6,217 bases of DNA, from the NCBI GenBank assembly GCA_027026055.1, contig JALVPA010000130.1, positions 1-6,217 of the forward strand, given 5' to 3'. Shown here piece by piece: positions 1 to 5,926 of this stretch. Both the position numbers and the translations under genes were made by a program. Source of the stretch: Campylobacteraceae bacterium (GTDB lineage Bacteria; Campylobacterota; Campylobacteria; Campylobacterales; Sulfurovaceae). The notes beneath the pieces are model-generated. The model did not search any database. It saw only the letters and a program-made list of their open reading frames with translations, and had not been told where the DNA came from. Each line of letters opens with the position of its first letter. Position 1 is the first letter of the stretch.

Positions 1-249
1 CGTTCGGGAACTGCAATATGCGCTCTTGTAAGCGAGTCGAAATTTGCACAATCGCGCGCGGATTTTCAAAACAAACTCATGGTCGCACTCAAAGAGGCAA
101 ACGAAACGCAATATTGGATCGACCTACTGCACGATACCGACTATATTACCGCACCGATGCACGATAGCCTTATGAGCGATTGCAAAGAGATAACGGCTCT
201 ACTTGTCTCGATCACCAAAACCATAAAGAGCAAGGAGAGCGCCAAATGA
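1..249 (+). CDS. Four-helix bundle protein (S23/IVP family), C-terminal part, truncated by window edge
   Basis: Frame 1 is open from the first base to a TGA at 247-249, giving 82 residues without a start codon, so the gene begins upstream of the window. The fragment opens with RSGTAICA and continues with an ALKEANETQYW segment and then LLHDTDYI. This pattern (RSGTSIGAN-like, then DF..K...ALKEA.ETEYW and LL.DTGYI) is typical of the small four-helix bundle family first recognised in proteins encoded by 23S rRNA intervening sequences. Family members are about 115-130 residues, so about 35-45 residues should be missing. The biochemical role of the family is not settled; crystallised members form pentamers of helical bundles. 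No rRNA sequence is visible beside it, so this is probably one of the many free-standing chromosomal copies. It ends 82 bp before uvrB. Family assignment is firm, function unknown. Confidence 0.85.
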   Translation, partial: RSGTAICALVSESKFAQSRADFQNKLMVALKEANETQYWIDLLHDTDYITAPMHDSLMSDCKEITALLVSITKTIKSKESAK

Positions 250-261
250 TACACCCGACTA

Positions 262-314
262 CCTCTTATTTTCGCTTTACACTTTCTAATTTCTACTTTC
301 TAATTTCTAATTTT
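262..314 (+). repeat. 7-bp-period array (TTTCTAA type) in the spacer before uvrB
   Basis: Four clear units start at 283, 290, 297 and 304: TTTCTAA, TTTCTAC, TTTCTAA, TTTCTAA, followed by TTTT. Degenerate units in the same 7-bp phase can be read leftward at 262 (CCTCTTA), 269 (TTTTCGC) and 276 (TTTACAC). The array occupies most of the 82-bp gap between the upstream gene and uvrB and stops about 18 bp before the uvrB ATG. The same TTTCTAA unit recurs at 5974-5994. Its function is unknown. Confidence 0.8.
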
Positions 315-331
315 GACAAAAAGTGTTTTTC

Positions 332-2311
332 ATGAAAAAATTCGTTGTAAAAAGCCCCTACGCTCCCGCCGGCGATCAGCCCGAAGCGATCGAGACGCTT
401 GCCGAGTCTATCTTGCGAGGCAACCGCTACCAAACCCTCGAGGGAGTGACCGGTTCGGGCAAGACCTATACGATGGCAAAGATTATCGAAAAGGTTCAGC
501 GTCCCACGCTGATCATGACACACAACAAGACGTTGGCGGCGCAGCTATATAGCGAGTTTAAGCAGTTTTTTCCCGACAACCATGTCGAGTACTTCATCAG
601 CTACTACGACTACTACCAACCAGAAGCCTATCTGCCGCGCCAAGATCTCTTTATCGAAAAAGATAGCTCCGTCAACGCCGAGTTGGAGCGTCTCAGACTC
701 AGCGCGACGGCAAGTTTGCTCAGCCACGACGATGTGATCGTCATCGCTTCGGTCTCGGCAAACTACGGTTTGGGTAGTCCCGAAGAGTACCGCTCTATCG
801 TCCAAAAACTGGTCGTCGGCGAAGAGTACGATCAGCGCGCACTGCTGATGCGTCTGGTTGAGATGGGCTACAAGCGCAACGACGACTTTTTCGATATCGG
901 CAACTTTCGCGTCAACGGCGAGATCGTCGATATCTACCCCGCCTATAGCGACGAGACGGCGATACGTGTCGAGTTTTTCGGCGACGAAATCGAGAGTCTT
1001 TATACCTTCAATGCCCTTACCGGCGAAAAGGGCGAAAATCTCAAAGAGACGGTGATCTACTCCGCCAACCAATTTATCGTCGGCAAAGAGAAGCTGGCGC
1101 GCGCGATCAAAAGCATCGAAGAGGAGCTTGCCGAACGCCTCGCTTTTTTCGAAAAAGAGGGGCGCATGGTGGAGTACAATCGTCTCAAACAGCGCACCGA
1201 GTTCGACCTTGAAATGCTGGAGACCACCGGTATCTGCAAAGGGATCGAAAACTACTCGCGCCATCTGACGGGCAAAAAGCCGGGCGAGACGCCCTATTCG
1301 CTGCTGGACTACTTCGAAGCGGCACATGGCGAATATCTGGTGATCGTCGACGAGTCGCACGTCAGCTTACCGCAGTTTCGCGGCATGTATGCCGGAGACC
1401 GTAGCCGAAAAGAGGTACTGGTAGAGTACGGCTTTAGACTTCCCAGCGCACTGGACAACCGTCCGTTGCGCTTCGAAGAGTACATAAACAAAGCACCACA
1501 CTATCTCTTTGTCTCCGCCACGCCGGGCGAGATCGAACGAGAGCTTAGCGCCGTGGTCGCCGAGCAAGTGGTGCGCCCGACGGGACTGCTCGATCCCGAG
1601 ATAGAGGTGCGCGACAGCGCCAATCAAGTCGAAGATCTGTACGATCGCATCAAAGAAGTGGTTGCGCGCGGCGAGCGCGTGCTGGTGACGGTACTGACCA
1701 AAAAGATGGCCGAAGAGCTGACGACTTACTATAACGACTTGGGGCTCAAGGTCAAATATATGCACTCCGATCTTGACGCGATCGAACGCAACCAGATCAT
1801 TCGCTCTTTGCGTCTGGGCGAATTTGACGTGCTGATCGGTATCAACCTACTCCGCGAGGGGTTGGATCTGCCCGAAGTGAGTCTCGTGGCAATCCTCGAT
1901 GCGGACAAAGAGGGCTTTTTACGCTCTACCGTGTCGCTGATACAGACCGCGGGACGCGCCGCGCGCAACGCTAACAGCAAGGTGTTGATGTATAGTCGCG
2001 ACAAGAAGATCACCCGATCGATGCAAGAGTGCATCGATGTCACACAACGTCGCCGCGCCAAGCAGATAGCCTACAACCAAAAGCACGGCATCGTGCCCAA
2101 AACGGTCAAACGCGAACTCGATACCAACCTCAAAGTCGAAGATGCGGGCATACTCTACGACCGAAGCGCCAAAGCCGAGAAGATGCCCAAAGCCGAGCGT
2201 CAAAAGCTGATCAAAGAGCTCAAAGCCAAGATGCTCGAAGCGGCCAAAAAGCTGGAGTTCGAAGAGGCGGCGCGGCTGAGGGATGAGATAGCGAAGATTA
2301 AAAAATTGTAA
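332..2311 (+). CDS. uvrB: UvrB, excinuclease ABC subunit B
   Basis: UvrB is the damage-verifying, DNA-loading subunit of nucleotide-excision repair. UvrA delivers it to lesions, it clamps DNA with a beta-hairpin, and it recruits UvrC for incision; it acts in the cytoplasm. The 659 residues match the family's usual length. Visible landmarks are the Walker A motif GVTGSGKT (residues 38-45); the tyrosine-rich hairpin SYYDYYQPEAY (about 90-100), which inserts between DNA strands; the helicase motif II DESH (340-343); motif VI QTAGRAAR (538-545); and a C-terminal UVR domain (about 620-659, LEFEEAARLRDEI) that contacts UvrC. The start chosen is the ATG at 332 (MKKFVVKSPYAPAGDQP), which aligns with the family's N-terminus; an in-frame GTG at 323 adds only three residues. 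The ribosome-binding site is weak (AAAAAG at 317-322). No SOS box (CTGT-N8-ACAG) is visible upstream. The gene is intact. Confidence 0.97.
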   Translation: MKKFVVKSPYAPAGDQPEAIETLAESILRGNRYQTLEGVTGSGKTYTMAKIIEKVQRPTLIMTHNKTLAAQLYSEFKQFFPDNHVEYFISYYDYYQPEAYLPRQDLFIEKDSSVNAELERLRLSATASLLSHDDVIVIASVSANYGLGSPEEYRSIVQKLVVGEEYDQRALLMRLVEMGYKRNDDFFDIGNFRVNGEIVDIYPAYSDETAIRVEFFGDEIESLYTFNALTGEKGENLKETVIYSANQFIVGKEKLARAIKSIEEELAERLAFFEKEGRMVEYNRLKQRTEFDLEMLETTGICKGIENYSRHLTGKKPGETPYSLLDYFEAAHGEYLVIVDESHVSLPQFRGMYAGDRSRKEVLVEYGFRLPSALDNRPLRFEEYINKAPHYLFVSATPGEIERELSAVVAEQVVRPTGLLDPEIEVRDSANQVEDLYDRIKEVVARGERVLVTVLTKKMAEELTTYYNDLGLKVKYMHSDLDAIERNQIIRSLRLGEFDVLIGINLLREGLDLPEVSLVAILDADKEGFLRSTVSLIQTAGRAARNANSKVLMYSRDKKITRSMQECIDVTQRRRAKQIAYNQKHGIVPKTVKRELDTNLKVEDAGILYDRSAKAEKMPKAERQKLIKELKAKMLEAAKKLEFEEAARLRDEIAKIKKL

Positions 2312-2316
2312 TGGGC

Positions 2317-2329
2317 CATGCTTTGCATG
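2317..2329. repeat. Mini-hairpin CATGC-TTT-GCATG just after uvrB
   Basis: A perfect 5-bp inverted repeat (2317-2321 with 2325-2329) surrounds a TTT loop, six bases after the uvrB stop codon. On the minus strand it reads CATGCAAAGCATG, resembling the plus-strand hairpin at 2439-2453. No T-run follows, so it does not look like a standard intrinsic terminator, though it could protect a 3' end. Confidence 0.55.
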
Positions 2330-2332
2330 AAG

Positions 2333-2360
2333 TGAAGAGTTAAGAGTGAAAAATGAATAG
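2333..2360 (+). repeat. 7-bp-period array downstream of uvrB
   Basis: Four units lie in exact phase: TGAAGAG, TTAAGAG, TGAAAAA, TGAATAG. Read on the minus strand they are CTATTCA, TTTTTCA, CTCTTAA and CTCTTCA, i.e. the same sequence class as the ACTATTC and ACTCTTC arrays elsewhere in the window but inverted. Each plus-strand unit holds a stop codon (TGA or TAA, plus TAG in the last), closing all plus-strand frames just past uvrB. Confidence 0.7.
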
Positions 2361-2370
2361 TTTTGGTATG

Positions 2371-2402
2371 CTTTTCTTTCGAAAAGCTTTTATCGATAAA
2401 AG
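2371..2402. repeat. Two adjoining 16-bp palindromes
   Basis: CTTTTC-TTTC-GAAAAG (2371-2386) is directly followed by the perfect palindrome CTTTTATCGATAAAAG (2387-2402). Both begin CTTTT and end AAAAG, and the AAAAGCTTTT at their junction (2382-2391) is itself palindromic, so several alternative foldings are possible. This could be a weak uvrB terminator region or a protein-binding site; no clear T-run follows the stems. The structure is directly visible; its role is unknown. Confidence 0.55.
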
Positions 2403-2404
2403 GA
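2399..2404 (+). promoter_or_regulatory. Shine-Dalgarno-like AAAGGA ahead of a short ORF
   Basis: AAAGGA lies six bases upstream of the ATG at 2411. It is the best ribosome-binding match in this spacer and is the main reason to take the short ORF at 2411-2521 seriously. It overlaps the right arm of the palindrome at 2387-2402, so folding could hide it. Confidence 0.35.
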
Positions 2405-2410
2405 TAGAGA

Positions 2411-2521
2411 ATGCATTTACAATATTATAGAATCGAGGCATTGCAAAGCAATGTAAACCGACACTATTCACTATTCACTATTCACTATTCGCCAAATCGC
2501 CCATCGGAGCTTCTCCGATGA
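2411..2521 (+). CDS. Possible 36-residue leader ORF overlapping the ppk1 start
   Basis: An ATG at 2411, with AAAGGA six bases upstream, opens a 36-codon frame that begins MHLQYYRIEALQ and runs through the ACTATTC array (encoding HYSLFTIHYS) and the ppk1 start hairpin. It ends at TGA 2519-2521, so stop and ppk1 start form an ATGA overlap. Nothing in the peptide is recognised, and the repeat-encoded middle argues against a selected protein. If translated, its value would be as a leader: a ribosome reaching the TGA would melt the hairpin that holds the ppk1 start. A chance ORF is quite possible, because the ACTATTC unit contains no plus-strand stop. It would also be untranscribed if the promoter were the -10-like box at 2423. 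Confidence 0.2.
   Translation: MHLQYYRIEALQSNVNRHYSLFTIHYSPNRPSELLR
2423..2428 (+). promoter_or_regulatory. Possible -10 box (TATTAT) for the ppk1 operon
   Basis: TATTAT matches the sigma-70 -10 consensus at five of six positions and lies about 90 bp ahead of the ppk1 ATG. No convincing -35 is seen at the expected distance. Campylobacterota promoters often have poorly conserved -35 regions, so this does not exclude it. If it is used, the transcript would start around 2435 and lack the ATG at 2411. Confidence 0.25.
2439..2453. repeat. Mini-hairpin CATTGC-AAA-GCAATG
   Basis: A perfect 6-bp inverted repeat (2439-2444 with 2448-2453) surrounds an AAA loop, ten bases before the ACTATTC array. 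A TTTACA near 2416-2421 could also pair with TGTAAA at 2452-2457. The core GCAAAGC also occurs, inverted, in the hairpin at 2317-2329. Confidence 0.55.
2463..2490 (+). repeat. Perfect tandem heptamer array, (ACTATTC)x4
   Basis: Four identical, uninterrupted copies of ACTATTC start at 2463, 2470, 2477 and 2484. This is the cleanest array in the window; lack of divergence suggests recent copy-number change by slippage or gene conversion. It lies 27 bp upstream of the ppk1 ATG, so length changes would alter the leader. The unit has no stop codon on the plus strand but closes all minus-strand frames. Confidence 0.95.
2502..2520 (+). promoter_or_regulatory. Hairpin enclosing the ppk1 ribosome-binding site and start codon
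   Basis: CATCGGAG (2502-2509) and CTCCGATG (2513-2520) form a perfect 8-bp stem with a CTT loop. The 5' arm contains GGAG (2506-2509), eight bases ahead of the ATG and the only plausible Shine-Dalgarno sequence; the 3' arm ends with the ATG itself (2518-2520). In RNA both initiation elements would be paired. This could repress translation until a ribosome, protein or other factor opens the stem. The pairing is seen directly; the regulatory role is inferred. Confidence 0.55.
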
Positions 2522-4602
2522 ACGATTTAAACGATCCCGAACTCTATTTCAACCGCGAATTGAGCTGGTTGCGTTTCAACTCCCGCGTGCTGGCACAAGC
2601 GCTCGATAGGTCGTTACCGCCTTTGGAGAGATTGAAGTTTCTCGCTATCTACGGTACCAATCTCGACGAATTTTATATGATTCGCGTCGCGGGGCTCAAG
2701 GCGCTTTACAAAGCGCGTATCCAACAAACCGGTCCCGACAAACTCACGCCCGCGGAGCAGCTGGCGCAAATTCGCGCCTATTTGCACAAAGAGCACGACA
2801 CGCTCGAAGCGTGCTATCAGTCGATCCTTACCGAGCTTGAAAAACACGGACTCTCCATCACCACCTTCGACAAACTGAGCGACGACGCCAAAGCGCATGT
2901 ACGCGATATCTTTTTCGACGAAATCTATCCCGTCATCATTCCTATCGCCGTTGACGCCACCCATCCCTTTCCGCATCTTAACAACCTCAGTTTCGGGTTG
3001 GCGTTGACGTTGCGGGACAAAACGGGCAACACCAAACACGGCTTGGTGCGCATTCCACGCATTTTGCCCAGATTCGTGCAAACGGATCACACCTATGTGC
3101 CGATCGAAAGCGTCGTGGAGCACTTCACCGACGAGCTTTTCCCCGGTTTCGACAAAGTTTCGAGTACGCCGTTTCGCGTCACGAGAAACGCCGACATCGA
3201 AATCGAAGAGGAAGAAGCGGACGATTTCTTGGAAATTCTTCAAGAAGGACTGCGTTCGCGCAACAAAGGCTCGATGGTACGACTGGAGCTGAGAGAAAAC
3301 ACCGATGCGGCGCTATTGCGTTTTTTGCTCTCGCATCTCAACCTCAACGAACAAGATATCTACACCTACCAAAGCCTCCCACTCAATCTCGGCGCGCTCT
3401 GGCAAATCGTGGGAGACAAACGGTTCGCTCAATTGCTTTTGCCCACCTTTACGCCCAAGATCGTTCCGCCGCTCGATACGCACAACATCTACGAAGTGAT
3501 CGAAAAAGAGGATATCGTTCTTTATCACCCTTTCGACAGCTTCGAACCGATCGTTCAATTTATCAAGCAAGCCGCAAGCGACAACGAAACGATCGCCATT
3601 CGCATGACGCTCTATCGCGCCGGACAAAAGTCTCCCATCGTCAAAGCGCTGATCGACGCCGCCAGAGACGGCAAACAGGTCACGGTACTCGTAGAGCTCA
3701 AAGCGCGTTTCGACGAAGAGAACAACCTCCGTTGGGCAAGAGCCCTCGAAGATGCGGGCGCACATGTGGTATACGGCATCCCCGGGCTCAAGGTGCACGC
3801 CAAAATCGCACAAGTGATCAAACGCAAAGGACGCAAACTCTACAGCTACGTGCATCTTGCCACGGGCAATTACAACCCCACCACCGCCAAGATCTACACC
3901 GATATCTCCTACTTTACCGCCAAAGAGGAGATATCCAAAGACGCGACGCATTTTTTTCATTTTTTGACCGGATTTTCCGCCTATACCAAACTCGATACGC
4001 TCTATATGTCGCCGGTACAGATCAAGCCGAAACTGCTCAAACTGATCGAAAAAGAGAGCGCGCACGGCAAAGAGGGGCATATCATCCTCAAAGCCAACTC
4101 GTTGGTCGATCAAGACATCATCAAAGCGCTTTACAAAGCCTCTCAAAAAGGGTGTCGTATCGATTTGATTATTCGCGGTATCTGTTGCCTCAAACCGCAA
4201 GTCGAAGGCGTCAGCGAGACTATCCGCGTCTATTCGATCATCGGCAAATACCTCGAACATCCGCGTATTTATTGGTTTAAGCACCAAAAGATACGCTGCT
4301 ACATCTCCAGTGCGGATTTGATGCCGCGCAATCTCGTACGCCGTATCGAACTCATGACGCCGATTCAAGAAGCGGGTCTCAGCGAAAAGATCGAGCAAAT
4401 TTTAAGGTTGCAACTTAAAGACAATCAACTAAGATGGGAACTTCTGCCCGACGGCGAATACCGCAAGGTGCCCGCGACGGGCAAACCGATCAACAACCAC
4501 GAAATTTTGGAGCAGTATGTCAACAAACTGCATGCCAAAAGCAAAAAAAAGACCCCCGAATATGTCAGCAGATTGGCACATCGCATACTCAAGGAGACAT
4601 AA
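2518..4602 (+). CDS. ppk1: Polyphosphate kinase 1 (PPK1)
   Basis: PPK1 reversibly transfers the terminal phosphate of ATP to a growing inorganic polyphosphate chain through a phosphohistidine intermediate. At 694 residues it has family length. The N-terminal domain opens with ELYFNRELSWLRFN (about 8-21) and has TNLDEFYMIR (47-56), whose Asn48 matches the ATP-contacting Asn45 of E. coli PPK. Arg367 (TLYRAG) and Arg397 (KARFDEE) match the phosphate/Mg-binding arginines 375 and 405. His427 (LKVHAK) matches the autophosphorylated His435, with identical 30-residue spacings between these three sites. His581 (LEHPRIYWF) matches His592, and ISSADLMPRN follows. All catalytic positions are therefore present. 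The start is the ATG at 2518, inside a hairpin with GGAG upstream. The stop codon TAA shares its last A with the next gene's ATG, so this is the first gene of a coupled operon. Confidence 0.96.
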   Translation: MNDLNDPELYFNRELSWLRFNSRVLAQALDRSLPPLERLKFLAIYGTNLDEFYMIRVAGLKALYKARIQQTGPDKLTPAEQLAQIRAYLHKEHDTLEACYQSILTELEKHGLSITTFDKLSDDAKAHVRDIFFDEIYPVIIPIAVDATHPFPHLNNLSFGLALTLRDKTGNTKHGLVRIPRILPRFVQTDHTYVPIESVVEHFTDELFPGFDKVSSTPFRVTRNADIEIEEEEADDFLEILQEGLRSRNKGSMVRLELRENTDAALLRFLLSHLNLNEQDIYTYQSLPLNLGALWQIVGDKRFAQLLLPTFTPKIVPPLDTHNIYEVIEKEDIVLYHPFDSFEPIVQFIKQAASDNETIAIRMTLYRAGQKSPIVKALIDAARDGKQVTVLVELKARFDEENNLRWARALEDAGAHVVYGIPGLKVHAKIAQVIKRKGRKLYSYVHLATGNYNPTTAKIYTDISYFTAKEEISKDATHFFHFLTGFSAYTKLDTLYMSPVQIKPKLLKLIEKESAHGKEGHIILKANSLVDQDIIKALYKASQKGCRIDLIIRGICCLKPQVEGVSETIRVYSIIGKYLEHPRIYWFKHQKIRCYISSADLMPRNLVRRIELMTPIQEAGLSEKIEQILRLQLKDNQLRWELLPDGEYRKVPATGKPINNHEILEQYVNKLHAKSKKKTPEYVSRLAHRILKET
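4591..4596 (+). promoter_or_regulatory. Strong Shine-Dalgarno AAGGAG fixing the start of the carbonic anhydrase-like gene
   Basis: AAGGAG sits within the last codons of ppk1, five bases before the ATG at 4602. It settles the start over the longer in-frame opening that reaches back to about 4434, whose extra residues are an out-of-frame reading of ppk1. Confidence 0.85.
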
Positions 4603-5129
4603 TGCATATCATACCGTTCAAAGAGTATCGCCCCAAAATCGGAAACAACGCTTGGGTCGCCCCTGGCGCAACCGTCATCGGTCGCGTCGAAATGGGCGAA
4701 GATAGCGCCGTGTGGTTCGGCTGCGTTGTACGCGGCGACGTACACTATATCAAAATCGGCGATCGCACCAATATCCAAGATTTGAGCATGATACACGTAA
4801 CGCACTACAAAAAAGAGGATATGAGCGACGGCTACCCCACGATCATCGGCAACGACGTCACCGTGGGTCACCGCGTCATGCTGCACGGATGTACGATCGA
4901 AGACGCCTGTCTCATCGGTATGAGCGCGACGATCCTCGACGGCGCCGTCATCGGCAAAGAGAGCATCGTCGGCGCGGGAAGCCTCGTGACGAAAAACAAG
5001 GTTTTCCCTCCGCGAAGCCTCATTATGGGCAGTCCCGCCAAAGTCGTGCGCCAACTAACCGACGAAGAGGTTGCGGAGCTCTATGCCTCCGCAAAAAGGT
5101 ATGTAACCTTCAAAAACGAGTATCTTTGA
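4602..5129 (+). CDS. Gamma-class carbonic anhydrase family protein (YrdA/PaaY-like, left-handed beta-helix)
   Basis: The 175-residue protein belongs to the bacterial hexapeptide-repeat family related to the archaeal carbonic anhydrase Cam, which forms trimers with Zn between subunits and interconverts CO2 and bicarbonate. Degenerate hexapeptide turns run through the sequence (for example VAPGATVIGRVEMGEDSAVW, 19-38). Putative metal ligands are His65 (QDLSMIH), His90 (VGHR) and His95 (MLHG), in the Cam His81/His117/His122 arrangement. Arg44 (RGD), Asn57, Gln59 and Asp60 match other active-site positions. The long acidic loop of Cam, with its proton-shuttle Glu, is absent, as in shorter bacterial homologues whose activity is often unproven; some relatives act in thioester metabolism. 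A helical tail (LTDEEVAELYASAKRY) closes the protein. The start overlaps the ppk1 stop by one base, and the TGA overlaps the next ATG. Fold is confident; substrate is not. Confidence 0.9.
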   Translation: MHIIPFKEYRPKIGNNAWVAPGATVIGRVEMGEDSAVWFGCVVRGDVHYIKIGDRTNIQDLSMIHVTHYKKEDMSDGYPTIIGNDVTVGHRVMLHGCTIEDACLIGMSATILDGAVIGKESIVGAGSLVTKNKVFPPRSLIMGSPAKVVRQLTDEEVAELYASAKRYVTFKNEYL

Positions 5130-5800
5130 TGAACCTGCATCGCATCGTCGCCAAAAGTTTCAAGGATCTTTTTTCGGGTACCGTGCTGGGCTTTATCGCC
5201 AAAACCGCGATACTCTCCATAGCCCTTACCGCCGCCATCGTGTGGTTGTCGGCATCTTATATCACCGCCTTTGTCAAACACTATCTTGCCAATATTCCTT
5301 GGGAATGGGTGCAAACAAGCGGGGCGTCCGTCGCCGTCGTCGCAACGGCATATATGATTTTTGTCGCCGTACATACGGCCGTCACCGCCTATGCCGCGGA
5401 ACCGCTGCTCGTCAAACTGGCGAAAAGGCATTACCCCTCGCTTCGTGTTGTCGGCACGCCCAATCTCCTCGCCTCGTTGCTTGTGAGCCTCAAATCGATC
5501 GCCCTTTTTCTGGTACTTTTTCTCTTTACTTTTCCGTTGATGTTCGTTCCTCTCGTCGGCGCCGTTTATATGCTCTGGCTCTGGTCGATTCCCGTCAATA
5601 GACCCACGCTTTACGATGTGCAAAGCCTATTTGTCGCAAACGACGAAACGCCCGCCTCCTTCAAAAAAGGAGCGACCATCTTGGCAATGATCGCCGCAGG
5701 ACTCAATTATATTCCGCTACTCAATCTTTTTGCACCCGTTTTCGCTCAAATATTGTTCATGCATAAAATCGCGGAAGAGCTGAAGCGCAACGACGAATAA
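5129..5800 (+). CDS. EI24/CysZ-like integral membrane protein
   Basis: The 223 residues contain about four hydrophobic stretches: roughly 20-47, 66-88, 116-152 (long, possibly a hairpin of two helices) and 183-211. There is no cleavable signal peptide. The C-terminal LNYIPLLNLFAPVFAQILFMHKI resembles the signature of the EI24 domain family, which includes the sulfate-uptake protein CysZ; Campylobacterota carry many uncharacterised members. No cysteine-biosynthesis gene is nearby, so sulfate transport is only a possibility. The start is the ATG at 5129, which shares its A with the preceding TGA (TGATG); the Shine-Dalgarno is weak, so translation probably depends on re-initiation after the carbonic anhydrase-like gene. 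The frame stays open upstream to about 4712, but that part is an Arg-rich shadow of the previous gene. It is the last gene of the operon, with no clear intrinsic terminator after it. Confidence 0.75.
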   Translation: MNLHRIVAKSFKDLFSGTVLGFIAKTAILSIALTAAIVWLSASYITAFVKHYLANIPWEWVQTSGASVAVVATAYMIFVAVHTAVTAYAAEPLLVKLAKRHYPSLRVVGTPNLLASLLVSLKSIALFLVLFLFTFPLMFVPLVGAVYMLWLWSIPVNRPTLYDVQSLFVANDETPASFKKGATILAMIAAGLNYIPLLNLFAPVFAQILFMHKIAEELKRNDE

Positions 5801-5814
5801 CCACCCTCGGCGCC

Positions 5815-5880
5815 TCATCCCTTATTCCTTTCTTTAGGGTCAGACCCCTATAGTTCGGTTCCTTATTACTCATTATTAAA
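5815..5880. repeat. Degenerate heptamer-like units flanking a short inverted repeat
   Basis: TCATCCC, TTATTCC and TTTCTTT (5815-5835), and CCTTATT, ACTCATT and ATTAAAA (5861-5881), can be read in 7-bp steps, resembling eroded versions of the cleaner arrays. Between them lies GGGTC-A-GACCC (5837-5847), foldable as TAGGG/CCCTA (5835-5839 with 5846-5850) around a six-base loop. TTCGGTT (5854-5860) can also pair with AACCGAA (5884-5890) across a 23-base AT-rich loop. No T-run follows either stem. The heptamer reading here is weak. Confidence 0.4.
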
Positions 5881-5890
5881 ACAAACCGAA

Positions 5891-5925
5891 ACTCTTCACT
5901 CTTCTCTCTTCACTCTTCACTATAT
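5891..5925 (+). repeat. 7-bp-period array (ACTCTTC type)
   Basis: Consecutive units are ACTCTTC, ACTCTTC, TCTCTTC, ACTCTTC and the degenerate ACTATAT. It lies in the convergent spacer between the membrane-protein gene and the exonuclease gene and runs straight up to the GC-rich hairpin at 5927. On the minus strand (GAAGAGT) joined units create TGA in successive frames. Confidence 0.85.
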
Positions 5926-5926
5926 T

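Noticed and set aside
313..318. Perfect TTGACA, a candidate -35 box for uvrB
   Set aside because: A -10 at normal spacing would fall inside the uvrB coding sequence, so it cannot drive a full-length transcript; nothing like TATAAT is present there.
323..331. GTG at 323 as the uvrB start
   Set aside because: It adds only three residues (first residue plus FF) absent from the family's usual N-terminus, and has no better ribosome-binding site than the ATG at 332.
545..1360. 271-codon open frame antisense to uvrB
   Set aside because: It lies wholly inside an intact, strongly conserved uvrB on the other strand. The protein has no recognisable motif and is explained by codon bias that suppresses antisense stops.
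2463..2490. Tandem repeats as a CRISPR array
   Set aside because: Units are 7 bp, contiguous and without spacers, and no cas gene is visible.
3313..4398. 361-codon open frame antisense to ppk1
   Set aside because: All catalytic residues of PPK1 are in the sense frame. The antisense product is a low-information Phe/Asp/Val-rich shadow and has no family signature.
4434..4601. Upstream extension of the carbonic anhydrase-like gene into ppk1
   Set aside because: The extra residues are an out-of-frame reading of ppk1, while AAGGAG plus ATG at 4602 and family alignment fix the start.
4712..5128. Long N-terminal extension of the membrane protein
   Set aside because: It is Arg/His-rich shadow translation of the carbonic anhydrase-like gene; the hydrophobic protein begins at the coupled ATG at 5129.
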